From contig JAGBNK010000032.1 of assembly GCA_017634455.1 (NCBI GenBank), positions 1 to 36,725 of the forward strand: a stretch of DNA of 36,725 nucleotides. The letters run 5' to 3'. How positions within the stretch are numbered: position 1 is the first letter of the stretch; each line of letters opens with the position of its first letter. The notes under the pieces are model-generated. The model had not been told where the DNA came from, made no database searches, and was given only the letters and a program-made list of their open reading frames with translations. Positions 27,273 to 35,144 of the stretch are shown piece by piece. Origin of the DNA: Lachnospiraceae bacterium (GTDB lineage: Bacteria > Bacillota > Clostridia > Lachnospirales > Lachnospiraceae). A program made the position numbers and the translations under genes.

Positions 27273-27302
27273 GCAGTTTGTCACGAAAAATATGCCGTTT
27301 GT
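27273..27302 (+). promoter_or_regulatory. LytTR-type operator: two 9-bp direct repeats 12 bp apart
   Basis: GCAGTTTGT (27273-27281) and GCCGTTTGT (27294-27302) are separated by exactly 12 bp. Eight of nine positions fit the published LytTR/AgrA half-site pattern ([TA][AC][CA]GTTN[AG][TG]) in both copies; only position one differs. The second copy overlaps the -35 box at 27299-27304. The window encodes one LytTR regulator, in the divergent operon. Confidence 0.75.
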
Positions 27303-27327
27303 CATAAAGCTAAATGTAAGTTGTAAT
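27299..27327 (+). promoter_or_regulatory. Promoter of the GH3-lipoprotein operon, overlapped by a LytTR box
   Basis: TTGTCA (27299-27304), 17-bp spacer, TGTAAT (27322-27327). The -10 is imperfect, as often seen at activator-dependent promoters. Transcription would start near 27334, leaving a leader of about 155 bases before the ATG at 27490. Confidence 0.6.
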
Positions 27328-27489
27328 GCGGACTTGTCTAAGTGTCACAACCCTATTGAATGCAGGTGCCTAAGCGGATATTATACCTCCATAGAACTGC
27401 AAATTATTGCATTAAATGCAAAAGCGACGCAATGTAGGCGGCAGGCCAACCGCTGGGGTGAGCGCGCAGTAAAAAAGGAGGAAAAACAA

Positions 27490-30400
27490 ATGAAGTTGAA
27501 TGGAAACAGTTCCGGCAAAGCAAAGAAAAGCCTCGGAATAGTTTTAGTTGCTTTACTACTTGTACTTTGCCTTACAGCAGACGTACTTAGTGTAAGATTT
27601 TCAACAGTAATCACCAGATTCTGGTCAGGAACATTTTCTAGCGTTTCTACCGGAACAGATGATACACAGATGAAAGCTCAGGATGCAGCAGCAGACCTGA
27701 CAGAGACAATCGAAGAAGAAGGTGCGGTTCTTCTTAAAAATGATGGATTGTTGCCGATGGCAGCAACAGGGGATACACATAATATTGCATTATTAGGTTA
27801 TGCTTCTTATTCACCAACATATATTGGTGCAGGTTCAGTAGCACAGTCAACAGATTATGTGTCAAATGATTTCATTAATTTCTATGATGCATTTGAATCA
27901 GCAGGATTTAAGTGCAACAAGGACATGAAGGATTTCTATGAGAAATACGGTAAAGGCAACGGCGCTACTGGAGATATGAGTGGTGCAGGTTGGTCACAGG
28001 CTACTGGTGTAGATGATGGCCCTATTGAGGGAACAGATGAGACATCAACAGCGTATCGAAAAGCTCTTGAGTCAGCAGCAAAAGAAGCGCAGACAGCAGT
28101 TCTTGTATTTGCCAGAGTTGGTGCTGAAGGTGGAGATTGTGCCCTTGATATGACAGGAGCAACAAATGGTGACGCTGGAAAGAGTTATCTTGAATTCCAG
28201 CAGACAGAACTTGATCTTATCAAGTATGCTGAGGATAACTTTGAAAATGTTATCGTGCTTATTAATTCTTCAAACGTTATGGAACTTGGCCAGTTAAATA
28301 GCGATGGAGTAGATGCAGTAATTTGGATGGGTGGACCTGGTTCAACAGGTATTCAGGCTATCGCAGATATTATTGATGGTGATGTAACACCTTCCGGTAA
28401 GCTTTGTGATACATATGCATATGATCTTACAACAGCTCCTTCTTACTACGGAGCAACAGCAGGTTCTTATGCAAATGTAGATGCTTTCAAAGAGAGCAAG
28501 GCTACTGTAAATGGTGTTGAATATACATTTGATAATACAGTTGATGGTGGTGTGAACTACGACGTTGAAGGTATCTATGTTGGTTACAGATGGTACGAGA
28601 CTGCTGATGCAGAGGGTTACTGGGATTCTGTAAGCAATGAGTATGGTACAGGATATGATGGCGTTGTACAGTATCCATTTGGATATGGTCTGTCATACAC
28701 ATCATTTGACTGGGAAGTTGTAAAGAGCGATTTTGGTAACACTGGTGAGGACATTACAGTAGATGTAAAGGTTACAAACACAGGTGATGTTGCCGGCAAA
28801 GATGTAGTAGAACTTTACTACACAGCTCCTTACTATGCTGACAGAAATATTGAGAAGTCTGCAAAGGTTCTTGGTGCATTTGCCAAGACAGGAACACTTC
28901 AGCCGGGTGAGTCTGAGGTTGTTACACTTACAATGGGTGTAGATGAGTTGGCTTCTTATGATTATCTTGGAGAGAAATGTTATGTAGCTGATGAGGGTAC
29001 ATATGAGTTCAACCTTCAGTCTGATTCTCACAATATCAAGAAGAATTCTGATGGTTCTCAGGTAGAGACATTAAAATATGAAGTATCTGAGAGAAGAGTG
29101 TACAAAGATGGTGGTGTTGGAAAGAGATCATCAGATTTAACAGCTGCAGAAAACGCATTTGATTACTCTTCAAAGGGTGATGGAAACATTGGATCTAAGT
29201 ATCCATTTGTTTCAAGAAGTGACTTCGCAGGTACATTCCCTGCAAATACAATGGGAATGAGAATTGATCAAATCACAGATTTGATGATGAGTGAGGAGAC
29301 AATCAAGTACATCACAGAGGAAACTCTTGGTGGAAGTGATGTTAAATTTGAAAATGATGAAAATTACCAGAGTGAGTCAAAGATTGCTGTGGCTACAGAT
29401 GAAAAGAACGGCCTTACAGTAGATGACATGGCTGGCAACACAGACTGGGATGACGAGAATTGGGATAAGTTAATCAATCAGATGAGCGTAGAAGACCTTG
29501 CACTTATTGCTGAGGACTGTGGATACGGTACACCTGAAATCAAATCAATTGGAAAGAGTCTTGCAACAGACGTTGACGGCCCAGCCGGAATCTCTAGTGC
29601 AAACCTTAACTACTATGGAAATGAGTACACATCTGAGCCTGTAATGGCTTCTACATGGAATGTAGATCTCATCAGAGAAGTTGGTGAGTCTGTAGGACGT
29701 GAAGCAAATGTTGCCGGTGTAAACGGATGGTATGCACCTGGTGCAGATACACACCGTACACCATTTAACGGTAGATGTGGTGAGTACTTCTCAGAAGATC
29801 CACTTCTATCAGGAAAGATGGCAGCATCTGAAGTTGCAGGTGCACAGAGCAAGGGTATATATGTTTACTTGAAGCATTTCGTATGTAATGATACTGATCA
29901 GGATCGTGGTGGTATGTACGTATGGATTAACGAGCAGGAATTGAGAGAAATTCAGCTTCGAGCATTTGAGTACTCTGTTAAGGAAGCAAACCTTACAGGT
30001 ATCATGGAGGCTTACAACAGAGTTGGTACAGCTGAGTGTTCTGTAAACTATGGATTGAATACAACAGTATTGAAGAACGAGTGGGGATACAAGGGCGCAA
30101 GCGTAACAGATGGTTATGCAGCAGCTATTGGATGTGATGAGTATGAGCATCCAGATCTTCAGCTTCGTGCAGGAGCAGGATTACTTCTTTATACTGGTGG
30201 ATTCGGTGGTGAAGGTGGATTCTCAAAGAACACAACAGAATCAGAAGCGGGTATTGCTATGATGCATGACCTTGCAAAGAGAATTGTATACAGACATGCA
30301 AATTCAAATGCTATGGGAATTTCAAGAGATTATACTCCATACTGGATTCCACTTGTAGTTCTCGTAAATGTAGCACTTCTTGCATTGGCATGGGCATCAC

Positions 30401-30507
30401 TTTGGTTCCTTATTATCAAGCCAAAGAAGGTTGCTGAAGGTACATATGTATCAAGAAAAGAAAAGAAGAATGCAAAGATTGAGGGAGGAGACCAAGATGA
30501 AGAATAG
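27490..30507 (+). CDS. Domain-permuted GH3 glycoside hydrolase with N- and C-terminal membrane anchors
   Basis: 1005 residues from ATG 27490, chosen over upstream starts because AAAGGAGGAAAAACAA lies just before it and a membrane helix follows (residues 15-33). Order of domains is reversed compared with standard GH3. First comes the alpha/beta sandwich domain (EEGAVLLKNDGLLP near 70, GAEGGD with Glu213, the usual acid/base region), then the FnIII-like domain (PFGYGLSYTSF to about residue 515), a linker, and last the TIM-barrel domain (about 660-930) with KHF at 795-797 and the nucleophile Asp874 in SVTDGYA. A second helix (about 952-976) and a charged tail close the protein. Substrate, perhaps a beta-glucoside or xyloside, cannot be read from sequence. 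The catalytic part should face outside. Confidence 0.92.
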   Translation: MKLNGNSSGKAKKSLGIVLVALLLVLCLTADVLSVRFSTVITRFWSGTFSSVSTGTDDTQMKAQDAAADLTETIEEEGAVLLKNDGLLPMAATGDTHNIALLGYASYSPTYIGAGSVAQSTDYVSNDFINFYDAFESAGFKCNKDMKDFYEKYGKGNGATGDMSGAGWSQATGVDDGPIEGTDETSTAYRKALESAAKEAQTAVLVFARVGAEGGDCALDMTGATNGDAGKSYLEFQQTELDLIKYAEDNFENVIVLINSSNVMELGQLNSDGVDAVIWMGGPGSTGIQAIADIIDGDVTPSGKLCDTYAYDLTTAPSYYGATAGSYANVDAFKESKATVNGVEYTFDNTVDGGVNYDVEGIYVGYRWYETADAEGYWDSVSNEYGTGYDGVVQYPFGYGLSYTSFDWEVVKSDFGNTGEDITVDVKVTNTGDVAGKDVVELYYTAPYYADRNIEKSAKVLGAFAKTGTLQPGESEVVTLTMGVDELASYDYLGEKCYVADEGTYEFNLQSDSHNIKKNSDGSQVETLKYEVSERRVYKDGGVGKRSSDLTAAENAFDYSSKGDGNIGSKYPFVSRSDFAGTFPANTMGMRIDQITDLMMSEETIKYITEETLGGSDVKFENDENYQSESKIAVATDEKNGLTVDDMAGNTDWDDENWDKLINQMSVEDLALIAEDCGYGTPEIKSIGKSLATDVDGPAGISSANLNYYGNEYTSEPVMASTWNVDLIREVGESVGREANVAGVNGWYAPGADTHRTPFNGRCGEYFSEDPLLSGKMAASEVAGAQSKGIYVYLKHFVCNDTDQDRGGMYVWINEQELREIQLRAFEYSVKEANLTGIMEAYNRVGTAECSVNYGLNTTVLKNEWGYKGASVTDGYAAAIGCDEYEHPDLQLRAGAGLLLYTGGFGGEGGFSKNTTESEAGIAMMHDLAKRIVYRHANSNAMGISRDYTPYWIPLVVLVNVALLALAWASLWFLIIKPKKVAEGTYVSRKEKKNAKIEGGDQDEE

Positions 30508-31420
30508 AATATCTAAAATCGCTGGACTTCTTGCACTTACAACAGTTTTGGTAGGTGGTACACTCATGTTCGGAGGCTGTGGAAAGAAGGCGTATGTTCC
30601 GGACACAGTGACAAATCTTACATTTGATTTCGAGACAGGTGAGTACAGCTTTACTGGTGTTGAAGGAGCAAAGTCATATTACGTACGTATATTTGACGCA
30701 GAAGCTTCAAATGATGAGACAGATATGCCTGCAGCAGCAAGACGTATCAGAGCTCATGCAGACCAGACTGAATATACCGGAGCAGCAGCTTTGGATGATT
30801 TGAAGCCTGGAACAATTTATAATGTGTATGTATATACATATGAAAAAGATGACAATGGTGATTTGGTTTCAAGCAAGTGCGAGCCAATATCAGGTGTATT
30901 TAAGAAGGCATATGATACTTCTGATGGTACAGGAGTTGAGTGCGTACAGGAAGGTACATCTATCACTGTTAACTTGACAAATGATTTCTTCTCAGATGAA
31001 TATCTGGACAAGAATCCAAACTACCTTGTTACATTATATAAGGATGGCAACAAGGTTGATGAAAAGACACTTAAGTTTAGTGACTTGAAGCAGGAAGAGC
31101 CTGAGCAGAGTGATAACGGCATGGGCGGCTTCGGCGGCGCAGGTGGCCCTGGTGGACCAATGGGCGGCGGCTCAACTCTTGAGACAACAGGAGTTGCTGC
31201 ATTTACAGTAGACGATCCTAACGGAAAGTACACAGCTACTGTTAAATTGATTTCAACAGATAGCAATGCTTATTATGATTCAGAAGAAGGTGCGGCTGTG
31301 GAAGCCGGAGCACCAAAGCCTGCTGAAGAGAAGAGTGATTCTCAGGGTGGCATGGGCGACTTCGGTGGTAATATGGGCGGCTTCGGCGGCGATATGGGCG
31401 CAGCACCAGCTGGAATGTAA
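30497..31420 (+). CDS. FN3-like lipoprotein with Gly/Met-rich segments
   Basis: 307 residues from ATG 30497, with GGGAGGAG eight bases upstream; longer in-frame starts would run inside the GH3 gene. It begins 11 bases before the GH3 stop in another frame, so the two are coupled. A lipoprotein signal peptide ends in MFGGC with Cys28 as the lipid site. Residues about 35-140 look like a fibronectin type III fold (TVTNLTFDFETGEYSFTGVE, LKPGTIYNVYVYTY). A second beta region follows, split by a Gly/Pro/Met tract (GMGGFGGAGGPGGPMGGG), and the protein ends in another (GGMGDFGGNMGGFGGDMG). It may hold a sugar or partner protein near the hydrolase; this is inference. Confidence 0.8.
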   Translation: MKNRISKIAGLLALTTVLVGGTLMFGGCGKKAYVPDTVTNLTFDFETGEYSFTGVEGAKSYYVRIFDAEASNDETDMPAAARRIRAHADQTEYTGAAALDDLKPGTIYNVYVYTYEKDDNGDLVSSKCEPISGVFKKAYDTSDGTGVECVQEGTSITVNLTNDFFSDEYLDKNPNYLVTLYKDGNKVDEKTLKFSDLKQEEPEQSDNGMGGFGGAGGPGGPMGGGSTLETTGVAAFTVDDPNGKYTATVKLISTDSNAYYDSEEGAAVEAGAPKPAEEKSDSQGGMGDFGGNMGGFGGDMGAAPAGM

Positions 31421-31480
31421 GAAGCAAGCTAGCATTGAAATAATATTTTTTACCCTCTAATTAAAATAGATTAGTAGAAA

Positions 31481-31526
31481 GACCCGACTTGGAAACTCCC
31501 TATCCAAGCCGGGTCAATCTATTTTT
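31481..31526 (+). terminator. Terminator after the GH3-lipoprotein operon
   Basis: GACCCGACTTGG pairs with CCAAGCCGGGTC (31481-31492, 31504-31515) with one mismatch and a 11-base loop, then AATCTATTTTT. It lies between two convergent genes and could also act on mutS2 transcripts, though its minus-strand T run is poor. Confidence 0.88.
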
Positions 31527-31567
31527 AAACAACTATTTGAAAATATTAATTGAATTTCTTGTATATA

Positions 31568-33958
31568 CTATTTAAAAGTGGCAATAGTGACACCAGAGTC
31601 ACCTTCGCCGAATTCGCCTAAGTGGAATTCATCTACAAATTTCTGTTTCTTAAGATATTGCTGCACAGCTTTTCTTAATATTCCTGAACCTTTTCCGTGT
31701 ACAATTCTGACCGACTTTAAATGAGATATATATGCGTCATCCAAATATTTATCCAGACGGGCAATAGCTTCATCTGAATTCAGGCCTATGAGGTTAATCT
31801 CAGGTGATATGGTAGCAGCTTTACCTAATCCATAGCCGCCTCCTGTTTTTTTCTTTGAGCCTGCTTTGGCAATAGTAGCTGTATCCTGTTCTTGAAGCAG
31901 TTCCAAATCTGTAAGCTTAACCTTGGATTGCATTATGCCCATCTGAACTTTGACATTTCCTTTTGAATCAGGTGGGGTTAATACAGTACCTTTGGTATTC
32001 ATGCTCACAACTCGCACCAAATCACCAACCACAAGTTTTTTCGGTACCTTGTGCTTTGGTGCAGCAGGTTTTTTGATGACATTAGTTTCATTCCGGTGTT
32101 TTGCAACTTCCTTGCCAAGTTCACTTCGTTGATATTCCATCATGGCAATATCTGGATTGCTCTTAGCATATTTATTGAAATCTCTGATAGTTGCATCTGC
32201 TAATTCCTTGGCTTCGCTTAGAATTTTGGCAGCTTCCTCATTAGCTTGTCGTAGTATCTTGTCGTGGGACTCACGAAGCTTATCCTCACGACTCTGTATA
32301 GATTTACGCAATTTAGCAATTTCGTTTTTGTCATGAGTGATGGAATCCTGATCTCGCTCCATCTGTATTCTGCGCTGCTCTAAATTTATCAGTACATCCT
32401 CAAAGGACTTAGAATCATCATCAATTTGATTCTGGGCATAAGATATAATATCTTCTGGCAAACCTAATTTCTTGGATATGGCAAATGCATTACTTTTTCC
32501 CGGTACACCAATTAGCAGGTGATATGTTGGAGATAGGGTCTCCATTGAGAATTCACAGGAAGCATTTTCCACGTTAGGAGTAGACAAAGCATATAATTTC
32601 AACTCGCTGTAATGGGTTGTTGCCATGGTAGTGACACCTAGCTTCAATAATCTATCCAGAATTGATATAGCTAGGGCTGCTCCTTCCGCAGGATCAGTAC
32701 CTGAGCATAACTCGTCAAATATTGTGAAATATCGCTTCTCAGGATGTTTATCAATATAAGATAAGGTTCTTACAATATTTACCATATGAGAGGAGAATGT
32801 AGACAGGGATTGCTCAATACTTTGCTCGTCGCCGATATCTGCAAATATCTCATCAAATATTGCAAGCTGAGAACGATCCTTGGCTGGAATATGTAATCCA
32901 GCCTGACCCATGAGGCAGAAGAGTCCGCAGGTCTTTAATGATACGGTTTTACCTCCGGTGTTAGGTCCGGTTACAATCAGCAGATTGTATTCCTCCCCCA
33001 GAGCGATATCGATTGGCACAACATGATCTTTATCAATAAGTGGATGTCTAGCACCTCTCAGGTTGATAATGCCCTTCTCGTTAAATATAGGTGCAACTGC
33101 GTTCATTTCCTGAGCGAGACGACCTTTGGCAAATATGAAATCTAATTCAACCAGAATATCATAATCATTTAAAATGGAATCCTTCACCTGATATACAAGT
33201 GCACTGAGTGTGGCAAGGATCTTCTCTATTTCTTCCTTCTCCTGTAATTCTAATTCTCTAAGCTTGTTATTTAGCTCTACGATTGAAGCCGGCTCAATGA
33301 AATAAGTTGAACCAGTGGATGATTGGTCGTGAACCATACCCTTTACAGTATTTTTGTATTCAGCTTTTACAGGAAGACAATATCTGCCATTTCGCATGGT
33401 AATGACACTGTCCTGCAGATAAGCAGAATATGAGCCGAGCATGCTGTTCATCTGTGAACGGATTTTCTCGTTGGTAGCAGACATTTGACGGCGCACATCC
33501 TTGAGACCGGCACTTGCATCATCTGCAATAGTATCCTCAGAAATGATACATCTGTTGATCTCATCACGAACTGCAGGCTCTGCTTCCAAATTATTAAAGA
33601 ATGCAGTGAGAGAATCAGGCACTTCATCTCTATCGCTATGATTGTAGCTGATAGCACGTTTTACAACATTTAACAGGGATGCACATTGGATTAGTTCCTG
33701 TATACCAATGGCGCCGCCAATTTCAAGTCTGGCCATGCTTTCCTTTAGATTGTATGTTCCGGATAAGTCCAAAGCTCCTTTTTTGAAAATGCGTGTGAGA
33801 GCGTCAGAAGTATTTTGCTGAGCTTTATTAATGGCATTTAAATCTGTGATTGGTTCCAAATCCTGACATTTAGCACGACCACCATCGCAGGATGCGTAAT
33901 CTGCCAACATATTTATAATTTTATTGTATTCTACTGTTTTTAAAACTTTCCTATTCAT
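31568..33958 (-). CDS. mutS2: MutS2 endonuclease / ribosome rescue ATPase
   Basis: 796 residues from ATG 33958 (MNRKVLKTVEYNKIINMLAD), matching the usual MutS2 start; a start 42 bases further upstream adds 14 unlikely residues. It lacks the mismatch-recognition domain of MutS. The ATPase Walker A is TGPNTGGKT near residue 330, followed by DELCSGTDPAEGAAL. A coiled-coil follows (about 500-600), then a KOW-like segment and the C-terminal Smr domain with VRIVHGKGSGILRKAV. Known roles: suppression of homologous recombination, and splitting of collided ribosomes in Bacillus. No SD is visible before the ATG, but a TATAAT lies seven bases upstream. Confidence 0.95.
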   Translation of the reverse strand: MNRKVLKTVEYNKIINMLADYASCDGGRAKCQDLEPITDLNAINKAQQNTSDALTRIFKKGALDLSGTYNLKESMARLEIGGAIGIQELIQCASLLNVVKRAISYNHSDRDEVPDSLTAFFNNLEAEPAVRDEINRCIISEDTIADDASAGLKDVRRQMSATNEKIRSQMNSMLGSYSAYLQDSVITMRNGRYCLPVKAEYKNTVKGMVHDQSSTGSTYFIEPASIVELNNKLRELELQEKEEIEKILATLSALVYQVKDSILNDYDILVELDFIFAKGRLAQEMNAVAPIFNEKGIINLRGARHPLIDKDHVVPIDIALGEEYNLLIVTGPNTGGKTVSLKTCGLFCLMGQAGLHIPAKDRSQLAIFDEIFADIGDEQSIEQSLSTFSSHMVNIVRTLSYIDKHPEKRYFTIFDELCSGTDPAEGAALAISILDRLLKLGVTTMATTHYSELKLYALSTPNVENASCEFSMETLSPTYHLLIGVPGKSNAFAISKKLGLPEDIISYAQNQIDDDSKSFEDVLINLEQRRIQMERDQDSITHDKNEIAKLRKSIQSREDKLRESHDKILRQANEEAAKILSEAKELADATIRDFNKYAKSNPDIAMMEYQRSELGKEVAKHRNETNVIKKPAAPKHKVPKKLVVGDLVRVVSMNTKGTVLTPPDSKGNVKVQMGIMQSKVKLTDLELLQEQDTATIAKAGSKKKTGGGYGLGKAATISPEINLIGLNSDEAIARLDKYLDDAYISHLKSVRIVHGKGSGILRKAVQQYLKKQKFVDEFHLGEFGEGDSGVTIATFK

Positions 33959-33965
33959 GAAAATT

Positions 33966-33971
33966 ATTATA
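33966..33971 (-). promoter_or_regulatory. mutS2 -10 box suggesting a leaderless mRNA
   Basis: On the minus strand TATAAT is followed by AATTTTC and then the mutS2 ATG. With normal spacing the transcript would begin about one base before the start codon. No good -35 and no SD are present. Confidence 0.45.
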
Positions 33972-34108
33972 CAATAAAAGCCGTGGAAATGAGAATCCAT
34001 AAGTATAAAATATTATAAATATTAAACCTCTATTTTAAAGATGATAATGAACTAATAAAGGCTGAAAGCAAACTTTGAAATAGGGACAACTAGAAATGGA
34101 GAATTATA

Positions 34109-35056
34109 ATGAAATACATCAGTGAATTGACTACAGGCGGAAGCGTAAATGATATTTATCTGTGCAGAAAGAAGACAACTGCACTGACCAAGGCGGGCAA
34201 AGAATATGAGTCCTTGGATTTGCAGGACAAGACTGGTAACTGTGATGGTAAAATCTGGGAGCCAGGGTCAATGGGAATAGATGATTATAATGAGATGGAT
34301 TATGTGTTTGTAACTGGAGAGGTTACAGAATTCCAGGGCAAGAAGCAGATTAACATCAAGAGACTGCGCAAGGCCAAGGATGGTGAATATGATCCAGCAG
34401 ATTATCTCCCATGTTCTGAATATGATGCAGATGAAATGTATCAGGAGTTAATGGGAATTATTAATTCCATCAAAGCTCCATATATGAAGACCTTGTTGCT
34501 TCAGTTCTTTGGAGATGCGGAATTCGAGAAGAGATTCAAATTTCATTCTGCAGCCAAGGCTGTACATCATGGATTTGTAGGCGGACTTTTGGAGCATACT
34601 TTGGGAGTAACCAGAAACTGTGAGTTCTTCGCTGAGAAATATCCTATATTGGATAGAGATTTGCTTCTAACTGCTGCAATGTTTCATGATGTGGGAAAAT
34701 TGGATGAGCTGTCTACATTTCCACAGAATGACTACACAGATGAAGGCCAGTTGTTAGGACATATTATGATTGGTGCCATGCAGGTGGAAAATGCAGCCAG
34801 TGCTATTGAAGGATTCCCTGTTGTGAAGAGAAGAGAACTGGTTCACTGTATATTAGCTCATCACGGTGAGTTAGAATATGGATCTCCAAAGAAGCCGGCA
34901 TTGGCTGAGGCTATCGCTTTAAGTTTTGCAGATAATATTGATGCCAAGATGGAGACAATGAAGGAAGCATTGAGAGATGTGGCATCAAATGACATGTCTT
35001 GGCAGGGATTTAACAGACCGCTTGATTCTAATATCAGAAGAACAAGTCAGGACTAG
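34109..35056 (+). CDS. yhaM: 3'-5' exoribonuclease of the YhaM family
   Basis: 315 residues, the normal YhaM length. An N-terminal OB-fold (SELTTGGSVNDIYLCRKKTT, then DKTGNCDGKIWEPG) binds nucleic acid. A C-terminal HD domain has HHGFVGGLLEHTLGV and the metal motif AAMFHDVGKLDE, with a later AHHGELEYGSPKKP. Family role in Bacillus: manganese-dependent 3'-5' exonuclease acting on RNA and ssDNA. SD ATGGAG. It is divergent from mutS2; no strong promoter found in the 150-base gap. rlmCD-type gene follows after 88 bases. Confidence 0.93.
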   Translation: MKYISELTTGGSVNDIYLCRKKTTALTKAGKEYESLDLQDKTGNCDGKIWEPGSMGIDDYNEMDYVFVTGEVTEFQGKKQINIKRLRKAKDGEYDPADYLPCSEYDADEMYQELMGIINSIKAPYMKTLLLQFFGDAEFEKRFKFHSAAKAVHHGFVGGLLEHTLGVTRNCEFFAEKYPILDRDLLLTAAMFHDVGKLDELSTFPQNDYTDEGQLLGHIMIGAMQVENAASAIEGFPVVKRRELVHCILAHHGELEYGSPKKPALAEAIALSFADNIDAKMETMKEALRDVASNDMSWQGFNRPLDSNIRRTSQD

Positions 35057-35144
35057 TAGATTGTACTATTTATAATTATACCGCAGTATATATGCTGAAC
35101 CGCAGGTGCAGTGTGGGATGCTGCGAAAAATTTTTGGAGTATAG

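Noticed and set aside
27271..27489. N-terminal extension of the GH3 frame (73 residues upstream of ATG 27490)
   Set aside because: It would place the LytTR boxes and promoter inside the gene, its start has no SD, and the sequence lacks protein character, whereas AAAGGAGG and a membrane helix mark ATG 27490.
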